Assembly: GCA_032690845.1 (NCBI GenBank)
Contig: CM064420.1
Coordinates: 58,578,707-58,642,706 of the forward strand
Reading direction: 5' to 3'
Length of the DNA: 64,000 nt
From: Eleusine coracana subsp. coracana
Taxonomy: Eukaryota; Streptophyta; Magnoliopsida; Poales; Poaceae
Shown here: positions 12,301 through 23,189 of the stretch, in pieces
How the letters are laid out: each line of letters begins with the position of its first letter
Position numbering within the stretch: the first letter of the stretch is position 1
Notes under the pieces: model-generated
The model's input: only the letters and a program-made list of their open reading frames with translations
Databases searched by the model: none
What the model was told of the DNA's origin: nothing
Made by a program: the position numbers and the translations under genes

Positions 12301-14264
12301 AGGGGGAGTAATCCGGGTAATTTGGTACCAGCCAAGCGGAGACGTCTGCCATGGCCGGGTACTGAAGTGATTGCATTATGTTCCCGTTTAGTTGTCCTTG
12401 AGGAGACACACCCTGATGGTGACACTTGTGAAATTGTGCGCACAAACAAACTTGAAAGCACAAGAGATTTGGAACAAACAAGCTCACCGGGAAATCTTAA
12501 AGAGCTTGATGATTCAGATGGTGAAATAGCCACTAATTATGCTAAATTGAGAGAGTTATACAATAGAAAGTCTACAAATGTCGACATCTATTTCGTCTCA
12601 AAGGTCGCTGAAATGATCATAGAGGACATTGAACCCAAGTCCATGGCAGAGTGTCGGAAGCACTCAGATTGGGTTAAGTGGAAAGAAGCAATTGAGACAG
12701 AATTGTGCTCGCTATATAAAAGGCAAGTTTTCGGGCCAGTCGCCCGCACACCTGCCCATGTTTCCCCTGTCGGGTATAAGTGGGTATTCGTCCGAAAGCG
12801 CGACGAAAATAATGTGGTGATACGTTATAAAGCAAGACTGGTAGCACAAGGGTTCACGCAGAGACCCGACATCAATTATGATGAAACATACTCTCCGGTT
12901 ATGAGTGGCATAACGTTCCGGTACTTGATATCAATGGTTGCTGGTTTAGATCTAAAAATGCAGTTTATGGATATTGTGACCGCATACCTTTATGGGTCAC
13001 TTGATTCGGACATTTATATGAAAGTCTCTGATGGGCTTAAGGTTCCGGATAAATCCAATTGCAACATGTACAACATTAAGTTGCAAAGATTGTTGGACAT
13101 TTATATGAAAGTCTCTGATGGTCTTAAGGTTCCGGATACCTCCTGAAGAAAGGTTATGTGAATAATGAGGATTGCTCCTGCGTGTTCATTCGAAAGTCTA
13201 GCAATAGATTTTGCATCATCTCGGTCTATGTTGTTGATTTGAACATAATCGGTTGCGCAGAGGATATTGAGGGAGCGTGTACCTACCTCAAGGCGGAGTT
13301 TAAAATGAAAGATCTGGGTAAAACCAGATTTTGCTTGGACCTGCAGATCGAGCACCTCCCTGATGGAATTTTAGTACACCAATCGACCTACACGAAGAAG
13401 GTCCTTGAGAGATTTAACATGTCAAAGGCTCATTCTTTGAAAACCCCGATGGTTGTTAGATCACTCAATAAGAATAAAGATCCTTTTAGACCCAAGGATG
13501 ACAATGAGGAATTGCTAAAACCCGAAGTCCCTTATCTTCGTGCTATCGGAGCATTGATGTATCTTGTAAATAGCACAAGACCGGATATCGCTTTTGGTAT
13601 TAATTTGCTTGCTCGGTACAGCTCCGCATCAACCAGAAGACATTGGGTTGGCATTAAGACAATCTTGAGATACCTCAAAGGCACCATTGAACTCGGACTA
13701 TTTTTCCCGAAGAAACATGACTTGACCATGGTTGGATATGCAGATGTAGAGTATCTTTCTGATCCACATTATGCTAGATCTCAGTCTGGGTTTGTGTTTC
13801 TCTGTGGTGGTACGGCCGTTTCATGGCGGTCTTGTAAACAGACCTTAGTAGCGAAATCTACTAACCACTCAGAGATAATAGCCCTATATGAAGCCGCACG
13901 GGAGTGTGTTTGGCTTAGATGGATGACAAGTCATATCATGAAGTCATGTGGTCTGGAAATCATCAATACCCCTACTGTTATCCATGAGGATAATACAGCG
14001 TGTGTTATACAAATACAAACCTGATATGTAAAGAATAACTTGACGAAGCATATATCGTCTAAGTTTTTCTATCCTCACGAGCTCCAGGTGAAAGGTGAAG
14101 GGAGGATCCTGCAAGTTAAGTCGTGTGAAAATCTTGCTGATTTGTTCACCAAATCCTTACCGGCTACCGTTTTTCAAAAGTATGTTCACGGTATTTGTAT
14201 GAGGCACTTAAAGAGAATTGCAGGATTCAGGGGGAGACCAATCCTAAACATCACCCGAGTTTGA
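9316..14264 (+). pseudogene. Copia gag-pol, broken by stops, frameshifts and an RT rearrangement
   Basis: Gag begins near 9319 and is cut by a stop at 9538-9540. Its zinc knuckle near 10107 loses frame. The protease region (about 10690-10990) keeps VDCAATNS but has stops at 10852-10854 and 10924-10926. The integrase region has HERLGHPG, GDICGP and RMDN, with a stop at 11638-11640 where a glutamine is usual. RT starts near 12640 with VGYKWVFVRKRDE. A 44-bp duplication (13008-13051 and 13095-13138) stands where the YGLKQ-type core motif should be. The catalytic YVDD reads YVVD near 13228. RNase H runs to 14264 with another stop at 14021. No functional polyprotein can be made. Clade not assigned. 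Confidence 0.88.
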
Positions 14265-14483
14265 ATTTAACCTGATCTTGATGATCATATTGTCCAGAAG
14301 ACAATAATTGTACTCTTTTTTCCTGATGAGAGTTTTACTGAAGTTTCTTCAACAGGTTTTTAATGAGGCAACATGTACAACGCACTAGCGGTAACTATGT
14401 ACTCTTTCTTCATATTTTTCTCACTGGATTTTTAGGAGTTTTAATGAGGCACGAGATTATCGTGGTATTCGCCCAAGGGGGAG

Positions 14484-14840
14484 TGTTATAAACCTTATGT
14501 TTTAATGTTATGGGCTCATACCAAAAGACAACAAACGAGTCCTAGTCAGACTCGTTTCCTACCCGAGTCACAGTATGACTCGATTTCAAGTCCCAGTAGA
14601 ACTCTGCCTACCTGACTATATATATGTAACCAGGTGCGCCCGTATTGAGGAATTGCAGTGAATAACAGAGATTAGCACCACCCGACTTTATCTCCTGTGT
14701 CTCTTGTCTCTATTGATCTCGCCGGGTTGGAAAGGGAGACGGGGAACTCTACCATCTACCTCACCCTCAAGTTGCTGCCGGGAGGAAAGGGATTGGATCG
14801 GGGAATTCGTGACGGCTGCCGAAGGCCATATTTTACAACA
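14484..14840 (+). repeat. 3' LTR of the Copia element
   Basis: 357 bp, starting TGTTATAAACC directly after the polypurine tract AAGGGGGAG and ending TTTTACAACA before the target duplication ACCGT. Confidence 0.92.
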
Positions 14841-14845
14841 ACCGT

Positions 14846-15037
14846 GATGGGGAGGATAATACATCCGGCAGTAGTAATGAGGACGATACAAGCGACGATG
14901 ATGAGAGTGATGAAAATGATGGTGATACTGATGATGGTGAGAGATATTACAGGCGCCAGCGCGAGGAGGAAGAAAGGAGAAGAAAAAAGGAAGAGAGGCT
15001 CGGGCGCCGTGTATATACTCGCTCGGGGCGTGACTGA
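14846..15037 (+). pseudogene. MULE ORF, 3' part, running into the right terminal repeat
   Basis: This stretch continues the frame that stops at the Copia junction (8308). It encodes an acidic Asp/Ser/Glu-rich segment followed by a basic stretch (RRQREEEERRRKKEERLGRR) and a TGA at 15035-15037. The last part lies inside the right terminal inverted repeat, so the repeat was partly coding. The two in-frame stops upstream make the whole frame a pseudogene. Confidence 0.5.
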
Positions 15038-15255
15038 GTCGCGCCGTATGACTTGGCGTGACTGAGCGCAAGCTTTGGACAGGCCAGACACGAACGACGT
15101 GGTCATTGGTCGCGCCATATGCATGGGCGCGATCGTAGTGTCTCGTCAGATCTTGTAGTTTATCGTGACCAAAAGGGCTAGAGGATGCAAATTTAGTTTG
15201 GAGGATTTTTTTTTAAAAAAAATAGAGTAAAAAGGGCCAAAATAAAAAAAAAATC
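14950..15255 (-). repeat. Right terminal inverted repeat of the MULE
   Basis: Inverted copy of 7017-7316, starting at the ACAGGCGCC block and ending AAAAAATC before the GATTGTTG target duplication. Confidence 0.8.
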
Positions 15256-15370
15256 GATTGTTGAAGATGCTCTAGATAATGACCGAAAGCACGAGTGCAC
15301 GACGCCCCTCTTCCTGAACCCACAGGTTCAGCCCAGCCGCCCGCAGATTCCGACTCGTTGGCACGCGCCG

Positions 15371-15525
15371 CCGTGCTCTGGTTGAGTCCTCCGCCCTCAC
15401 GGTTAAAGAGGAGAGACGGTACGGGGGAGGCGGCGTGCTCTGGTTGAGTCCTCCTCCGCTCTCACGCGCCGTGCTTTGGTTGAGTCCTCCGTCCTCCGCC
15501 CTCCTCTGGTTGAGTCCTCCGCCGT
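15371..15525 (+). repeat. Imperfect repeats in the GEK1 5' leader
   Basis: Four copies of TGGTTGAGTCCTCC lie near 15379, 15441, 15479 and 15509, each embedded in GC-rich sequence with GTGCTCTGG or similar. Spacing is irregular (about 30-62 bp). They lie in the presumed 5' UTR or promoter, between the MULE end and the start codon. Confidence 0.7.
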
Positions 15526-15618
15526 GCTGCCCCGACGCCGACGGTACTCAGCAGCGTAGCGCCGGCGAGGAGAGGAGGGGATTTGGCGGCACCTGGACGC
15601 GGAGAAGAGCGTCCGGAG

Positions 15619-18208
15619 ATGGTGATTCTGGTGGTCGCGACGACGTCGGACCCGGCGTCCATCGGCCCCGCCGCCGCCTTCCTCGCCATGCCCGGATGGT
15701 CCCCCGGCCCGCCCATCGCTGTAAGCAGTCGCACTGCCCCCTGTAATCTGACCCCCTATACATCTCGATTCCATCCATGCTGTTGCGTGTTGCGTCCAGA
15801 CCTGTGATTAACTGTGCTTATCTCGGCTTCCGGTTAGAGTGCCCCTCAGTGTTGAGGTTTTAGATGATGCCTGGTGTTAAGTATATATTGGACATGCAAA
15901 AATAACCATAGCAGTTAAGACAATGTGTGTAATTTTGTTCTGAGTAAAACTGACACAAAACACTGCTACTGAAAGTTGAAGCTGACATTTAGAATCAGAT
16001 ACATGCATCATCGGGCAATACAATATGTTGATGTGCTACTTATTCTCAACCAAATGGACATTCTTAATCTCAACCAAATGAACATTCTGGGATAGACTTA
16101 CAATAAATGATATCAACGTTTTGAACAATTACACACACACATCAGATTATTCAGGCCATGGTTCTGAACAATGTCAGACAACAGATTACTTACCTTGTTG
16201 AGTCGCCACCTCAACAGTTGTGGCCGTCGTCGTGCTCCTACCAGGATTTGCAGTAGCAGCAGGTCGTGGACGCGCATGCAGCCCATCTGCAGCAGTCTCT
16301 CCCTCCCTCATCCCAGTCGCGCAAGCCGGGGCAAGGGACCAGGGACAGAACAGAGGTAGCGGCGAGGAGCTTCTGGAAGAGAAGAGTGAGGAGCTAGAGC
16401 CACTATAGTAAAGGGACGGAGCTCAGTGGTGGTGCTGTGGAGGCGACGGCGGCGGCGGCTGCAATTTCTGAATGGAGACTGAACTACTGGAGAAGTGAAG
16501 AGAATGGGGATTGAATGGCTAGGCAGGCGAGTAGATAACATTTCAGTCCTCAATTTAGCTTGGCGGGCTGCACACTTCGACTTGTGGTTGCACGGGTCTT
16601 TCCCCGCCAGCTGCGAGCGCGGTTGATGGCGGAAAATCAGAAGGCTCCAAAGAATTTGGGCAGTACACAAATTATATACATCCAAATGGTTTTCGTTTGT
16701 ACCTTTGAAATTAATTAAACAGGCTGACCATTCTATTCCCTAAAAATATCTGCTGATTCTTGTTTTGTAGGAGGGGATGGAAAGCTTTACTAATGGTGAT
16801 GTTCGGTTATTGAAGCATGAACACAGCATTATTGCTGAGGATCATCTTGACCACAGGTGGCAGGAAACCACTGGAGAGATAGTTTCGGAGGTCATATTCC
16901 TCAGCAAACACACTGCTGTCTCAAACCGTCCTGCACTCACTGTCCATCCCATTGGTACGTTTACGACTCATATGCTCCTTTCTCCCATTTTTGGCCCAAT
17001 GCAAGTATGATACGTTCAAATTCTTGATGTTCTGTGTTTTAATTTTGTGCACTACATTTGCTGCATGATGTTTCATATATGTTTGTGTGCTGAATAAATT
17101 TGAAAGTATAATACTTAAGTTGAATGGCACCTAGCAACATATTCATGTTTTTCAATGACGTGAACGTACATCTATTGATTTGTTGAAATTGATGGCTTTT
17201 ATTTCCGTGACCATTAATTTGCTTGCAACCGGACATGGTGCCCTTATTGTTAAATGCTCAACTGAAGGTGTGCCACATCTGAGAGAGGATGAGACCCCAC
17301 CTCAAGGAGGGATTCCTGGATGGGCAGCAATGCCAAACCCGCGAATTGGCCCATGGCTTCGGTTGATGCAAAAGGTCGCAAAAGACCAAGGTCTTGTTCC
17401 AGAGTTTGAGGTACCTTTATCTCCATTAGTGACGCATATTGTTTCTTCAACAAATGATTTTGACTATGATTGCTTTATCTTATGAAGATTACACTTGAGG
17501 CTACTCACCATGGGCCTGTTACCAACACACCCACCATGTTTGTTGAGATAGGTACAAGCTTATATCTATTCTTCTATTTTTTACTTCTGGCATGCCATCA
17601 TCCTTAATTGCGGAAGTTTGAAAATCATTGTACAAGTTACTTTTTTATGTGCCGGACCCTCTTCTTTCAGAAATCACTTACACTCGGAAGACTTCTTTCG
17701 ACTTGTGGAATTGATTTTTTTCTTTGGCTCCTACATCATACTCAACTCCTCTGCACATTATAGAATTTACAGGATATTCCATTCCGTCAAAGTTGCAAAG
17801 TACAATTACGGATGTCATAATGATCATGGATCTTTGAATCATGTTTTTTTTCTTTTACAGAAACAACTAGCATAAAGCATTGACTGTCATATTCATGAGC
17901 AAGTTGCACTTGTTGGTGAGATATTAGCAACCATGCAACAAAGTGTGGACACAACCTCTGTTAAGACATCTTGCATGGCAAATCCAAACTGAGGATTCAA
18001 AACATTTAACTACTCAAAAATGCTACTTATGCGAGTTTCTCCATCTAGCCTGCATTTTGCATTAGCAGGGCCTTCATGTGAATTTACCAGTTTCATGATA
18101 TAGCCCACCAACCCACTCCTGCAGCTAAACTAATAGGCATACAAAATGTCAGGAAGTACGGAAGAATACTGGGGTAGACAAGATGCTGCACAGGCAGTTG
18201 CTCTAGTG

Positions 18209-18251
<43 letters not shown>

Positions 18252-21200
18252 GTTTATTTCGAATTACTCTTATAGCCAAGTATTGTCTTTATTCAAACCT
18301 TGTAACCTGTTCTCTTGATGGGCAGCCTTTGGTTTCTTATAGATCAAATGCACCAAATTGGGTATCGTGTGAACATTAATCGAACGTTTCATTGGACAAC
18401 ATGTTTTGTGTAAGGAGAAAATGCGGGAAAGGCTAGATCTGAGCTTTCCAATCTTTGCAGGTTCTATGGAAAGGTCTTGGTCTTGAGGATGGGAATGCTG
18501 TTGGAAGTTGGCACAGGTATGTCCGTACAAGTTACTTCACTGTGTGAGATACCAGATACAAAAGTTGATCTTCTCTTTTCTGTCTGTGTTCTTTCTGGAG
18601 GCTAGCATTAGAGTTTGAGAGGCTCTTGTTGGAATAAAAAATCCCACTTTGGATCATCATATGTGGATGTTATGTTTGGTTATCTTTTGGGATCTCACCT
18701 TCAACTGTGATAATGCTGCAGCACATAGCTGTGGTTGGTCTGACTATCTGTCAGGTTTAGCATGAATGGTGCTGGAGTTGCCGTCTTGATCCATCCCCAG
18801 TCATCAGCTTTGTGAAGCATTTTCGCTGACATATCCCCCATACACAGAATCCATTGGACCGAGCACCATATATTCCATAACTCAGGAAGAGTAAATGTTA
18901 CAGAAATGTGCTACAGTTTGGAAAGCTATTGCAAAACAACACTAAGATAATAGTAAAAAACTACAGTTCTACTAAAATCATTATAACAAAACACAATTTT
19001 CTTGAGATCAGTATCACAAAAAGACTTTTGGAATCAATTTGTTTAAACTGCATTTCAACTGCCTGTGCACGCTGCAAACTACACATCATTGTCATTCTGC
19101 ATCAGATAACTGCACTTTCATATGGTTTAAAAGTTTAGTTTTTGTAACAGAGCACCATTACATGTGTCGTTTTATCATGGAAATGTAGTTTTGTGAAGTT
19201 GGTTATAAAAAGTGTATTTTGGCAACAGGCTTTCCCATTTTAGTTGTTGTGAAATATGCCCTTTTAACATTGCCTCAAGTTCCATTATAACAAATATTTT
19301 CCAGATCCAATCAATAATTTATTTTTCTGACTTTCTTCTGTCACCATATATATGTTCCATTGCACATTGCACAAAGTAAGCAATCTTCAGTAGTGTTTTA
19401 AACAAACGATAGTGGTTCCTTTGCACAAGCTTCATAACTACAGCTGGTGCCAGAGTATTTTCGAAACAATACATAGAAAAATTGGGCAAGGCAATTGGCT
19501 GAAAAATGTTTACTAGTAAAACATTTTTATTGCCCTAAGGTTGTAAAACGATTCATTGATAGGTGCAAGCTGATTACATTTCTATCTGATCCTGATTACA
19601 TCAAACCAAAAGATCAATATCAATCATGTAATGGTAAAACTGAACTAGGATTGCAAAAGTTTTATCCTAAGAATATGAAATTAGCTATCGTACAGCCAGA
19701 GTCATACACTCTTGCCGATAGCAAACTATCTGCCTCTTCTGTCCTGGTGATTTGACTACCGGGTACAAAACATAGATACATGGAGGCTGTTTACTATGTA
19801 TGTGCGTTCTGTCACATCTTGAACTGTCAAAATGATGTGCTGGACTTCTTTAAACTGTTCTGATGCTTTTCTCAGATGGTTTCTGGTTTTAAATTTGATT
19901 TTTGAACCTCCGAAATAATACAGTTAGATTGAGCACCTTATTTTCATTACCAGCTGCATAAACGAATATTTTCAATGCTTCTGCATACCTCTCTGTTGAC
20001 AAAATGTTATTGTTTCTCAACAACTCCTACCTTACACACTTTGGCTTATTTGTATTTCTTCAAAGAGTTCACTGGTTACCTTGCCAGATCTCTTTTCATT
20101 TATTTATTAGGCACAGAAATCTCATGTTATGCAGAAATGGTGAAAAAGTTCTACTAGGTATAGGCGGTGGTCACTACGCTCCTCGTCATATGGATATTGT
20201 CATGTAAGTGTTGTGATGTTATTGTTGAAGGCAATACATAGTAATGTGTTGTCTCCTGTATCATTTTCCTTCCATGTTTTAGCGCCTTGAAAGTATCAAC
20301 ATACTTGTCTGGTTACTTCTTGTACGCATTCAATAAAACTGGTATTTATCAGTGCCTATATATTATGGTAATATCTCAAGGAGAGAAGACTTATTTATCA
20401 ATGTACCAGGCTCGGATTGCAATTACTATTATCTTAAGTTACCTTTCGTAACTAATGATATGCTTGCTTTACTAAAGGACACAAAATTAAGCGTTTTACA
20501 TGCATTGGATTCATATTCTAATGTTGTTTCACATTCTCTATTTCAGAAAAGATGGCGTATGGGTGGGCCATTTGCTCTCTGGTTACTCTTTGCCAATGGA
20601 AACACCAGTGCAAGTAAATGGAAAGACTTCTGGTGAGGTTGGTGGAATGTGGAAACACTCCATTAAAGCTTCATATGAAGCCACAAAGGCTGCATTTCCT
20701 GAGGGTGAGATTATAGCACATCTTGATCACAAGTAAGTGTCTCAACCAACTTCTGCAGTCTGCTGATGTGCCTACTTCTGTAGAAAGCACAAGTATATTT
20801 TCAGATAATTTGGACAATAGATTTGAATTGGAAAACGGATTCAATTTTTAAATTTATAGTATAATAGGTTACAGGAATTTATAATGTCAGTTCACAAATT
20901 GTCTTGCCTTTATGTCCTGGCTTTAGCTGCTCCAGTATCATCCTGCTAACTTACTAATGTTGCCTGAAGGCTGAAAACCCTACGTGCCTTTTCCCTTTTC
21001 CAATGTGGCACAATGCAATTTTCATTGGCACATTCAAATCGCATGCATAAAAATTGTCAAGAATATTTTTTCCCCCAAAAATATGCAGGAGAGCTAGACA
21101 TCTTTGTATTTAAGAAAATGCAAACATCATCTCCTCTTCCTCGATCAAGGAAAGAGGGTGTTTTATGTTACACATAGAAATTTGTTGATTCCAACAATAG

Positions 21201-21934
21201 ACACATGATCCCACTTCCAGCAATGAGCTAAATCTTGTAATCTCTCTAGTCTAAGGGTTCAGAGCCCTTTGGCCCCTACCATACATCATGACTAGTGGTC
21301 ATCCTTGAGGGACCTCATGACCTCACGGGCGCTCGGGGAGGCACCATGTGGACCTCATGACCTCACGGGTGCTGGGGGAGGCACAAGTATGTTTGTTTTC
21401 AAATGTTTCATGCCCCCAACTGTTCGTCAAGTTAGAAATTACATGCAGCATATGGGGCCAAAAGCTAAATGTGAAAGAACCTCTAGGGACGACCAACTAT
21501 ACAAAGAGAATAGGCGCCTTTTGACTATCGCATTTTGATAGTTTATTGCACCAATATGAAAGCCTTATGTACCTGAAGTTCAATATTTTTATCTCAATGA
21601 GTTAAGTTTCTAGTTACTTGTGCTTATAAAGATATAATGTCACACTGTTTATCTTCTTTTACTATTATGTAATTTTTTTATAATAATATCATGTTCTATT
21701 TTGTTCTTTTCTGTCATAAAAATAATGAACTGTTTTGAAAGCATTTGTAATGGTAAGAATATTTTTTATGCTGCTCTGAACTTACTATGAATATAATCTT
21801 GATTTATTCTAGCACCAAAATCTTATTTTCTGCCTCTTCTTTGTAGGAGCTTCAAGGGCTGGCAGAAAAATGCTATTACGAGCTACTTGCAGGAGCAGAA
21901 CATTAGGATTGGAAAGCCGAATGATTTTCTCTAA
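15619..21934 (+). CDS. GEK1: D-aminoacyl-tRNA deacylase (GEK1/DTD2 type)
   Basis: Nine exons: 15619-15720, 16771-16954, 17268-17410, 17488-17551, 18153-18205, 18461-18516, 20135-20203, 20547-20732, 21847-21934. They join in phase to 314 residues, close to the ~317 of Arabidopsis GEKO1. Family blocks are seen in order: VVATTSDPASI (residues 5-15), SFTNGDVRLL, LDHRWQETTGE, FLSKHTAVSNRPALTVHPIG (residues 76-95), TLEATHHGP, STEEYWGRQDAAQ, GIGGGHYAPRH and KPNDF at the end. The enzyme hydrolyses D-amino acids from mischarged tRNA, recycling the tRNA. Arabidopsis gek1 mutants are hypersensitive to ethanol and acetaldehyde. The start gives the family's usual N-terminus. Intron 1 holds a reverse-strand exon-like island, and a CT microsatellite begins 7 bp after the exon 5 border. 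The upstream flank is transposon. Confidence 0.95.
16194..16690 (-). other. Reverse-strand exon-like island within GEK1 intron 1
   Basis: A GC-rich patch in an otherwise AT-rich intron. On the minus strand it has a CT-rich leader, then an ATG at 16311 opening 39 codons (MREGETAADGLHARPRPAA...) that run without a stop into a perfect splice donor, CAACAAG|GTAAGT, at 16194/16193. This looks like a first exon with its 5' UTR. I do not recognise the peptide, and no second exon is evident to the left before the TE nest. It could be a gene fragment carried in by a transposon, a dead gene start or an antisense transcript unit. Confidence 0.4.
18212..18250 (+). repeat. (CT)n microsatellite next to a GEK1 splice donor
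   Basis: About nineteen CT units begin 7 bp after the end of exon 5 (18205), whose donor reads GTGAGT. Such arrays vary in length. Confidence 0.95.
21311..21384 (+). repeat. Two-copy 40-bp-period tandem repeat in GEK1 intron 8
   Basis: GACCTCATGACCTCACGGG is followed by GCTCGGGGAGGCAC at 21311 and by GCTGGGGGAGGCAC at 21351. Only two copies are present. GACCTCATGACCTCACGGG also contains an internal near-repeat. Confidence 0.85.
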
Positions 21935-23189
21935 TATGCTCCAACATGCTCCAACAGTGCTCAATAAACTTTTTCGCATTGGGCTGCCTGCGTATTCTCC
22001 TCGAAGTTCACTTTTCCCTAATCCGGCTGAAGAATCTTGTAAATGTAGAGCACTGTACCTACGACCACAGTTTCAACTGCAATGCAATAGATGTTCTACG
22101 ACCTGGATGTCCTAATTTCTTTTGTCTTTGGTTTTTATTGCCAGAGCGGATAGGACCTGCCAGTCACTGAACTATACTTCACTTTATCTTTCTGGCCCAG
22201 GCCGTGGCCGTCTCACATTGGCGGGCAGAGGTTCGGGGGGTTTTGTCGACCTACGTGAGGTCTTCTTAGCAAAAATGTCCGGGGCTGTCTTAACCCTCTT
22301 CCCTCGTAGGCCGAGTTATTTTACTTCAATTTATCCATCATTCTAGGTTTGAATATTTTATCAAATCATCTATCATTCTCACTTCCCAATCCCAATGCAG
22401 TTTTCTTTATTCTTCATACATCTTTATCTATTTCCTTATTTTGTGTGCATCATATTTTTTTACCTTTCTTTAACTTTTATGTCCAGAGCTAAAGTGATAG
22501 ATAAATGGAAATGGAAAGAAATGGAGTATGTAACAAATGAACATTGAGAAGTGAGAACACAAATGGATGCTTAGAATTTAAGTGTGTTTAATACTTTAAT
22601 TAGACTTCCTCCATTTCACCTCTCCTGCATTCTAGGTTTATGTTTGATTAAAGTAATTTTGGCACTGACTGTCAATAGTAAAAGAAAAAGGGCGATCATA
22701 AATATTGATGATGTATAAATGATTTTACTAGATTTTATATGAAACTAACTATTATATAATTTGTAACTTGTTCTATTTAAAGTAACTTTATGACTGTATA
22801 TATTATTGATCAAAGGTAAAAAATTTTAACTTTAAGCCTAGAAATGATTTTTTAGGCACTGGAGTACTATTTTAACATGTGGATACATGCCTCAGCCTTG
22901 CAAAAGAAGAATAGAGATAAAAAAAATGAAGGATGAGAACACCAAAATAAAAATAAAATAAACCAAGTTAGCTATTTTCTATTTTGGCTTACCAGCTATA
23001 TCATGAAATTTGTAAGGATCATCAAGTCTATAGGAGTGACATGGGACATATATTATTGTACATAGCACCAAGTAGTGTGGTGGTGACCTAAATATTGTCT
23101 TACCACCTACAAAAATATCCGGTAGCAAAACAAAAGAAAAAAGAAAGTCAAAAGTTAAAAACATCACTAATATCAATGAGGGGGTTTTC
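21935..23189. other. GEK1 3' flank and intergenic sequence
   Basis: Probable 3' UTR in the first 200-300 bases, then AT-rich intergenic DNA. A GC-richer patch at 22190-22320 codes nothing I recognise. No gene or RNA gene seen. Confidence 0.4.

Larger units (their letters stand above)
8309..14840 (+). mobile_element. Ty1/Copia LTR retrotransposon, full length, defective
   Basis: Two 357-bp LTRs (8309-8665, 14484-14840) start TGTTA and end AACA. They are flanked by ATCGT (8304-8308) and ACCGT (14841-14845), a 5-bp target duplication with one change. The domain order gag, protease, integrase, RT, RNase H is that of Copia. A primer-site-like CGTTATCAGCAGC follows the 5' LTR at 8666, and a polypurine tract AAGGGGGAG (14475-14483) precedes the 3' LTR. 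By hand count the LTRs differ at about 26 of 357 positions (~7%), so insertion was some millions of years ago under usual grass rates. Confidence 0.93.
7017..15255 (+). mobile_element. Mutator-like element (MULE) with ~300 bp terminal inverted repeats, host of a nested Copia
   Basis: The terminal ~300 bp at each side are inverted copies. Both carry TTTTGGCCCTTTT, AACTAAATTTGCA and CCCTTTTGGTCACG, and further in a pyrimidine-rich block that ends GGCGCCTGT. The element is flanked by GATTGTTG at 7009-7016 and 15256-15263. This is an 8-bp match, extendable to 9 with one mismatch, as expected for Mutator-type insertion. Without the inserted Copia it is about 1.7 kb. Its only gene is a broken N-terminal transposase-like frame, so it cannot move by itself. 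The right end is 356 bp from the GEK1 start codon. Confidence 0.85.
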
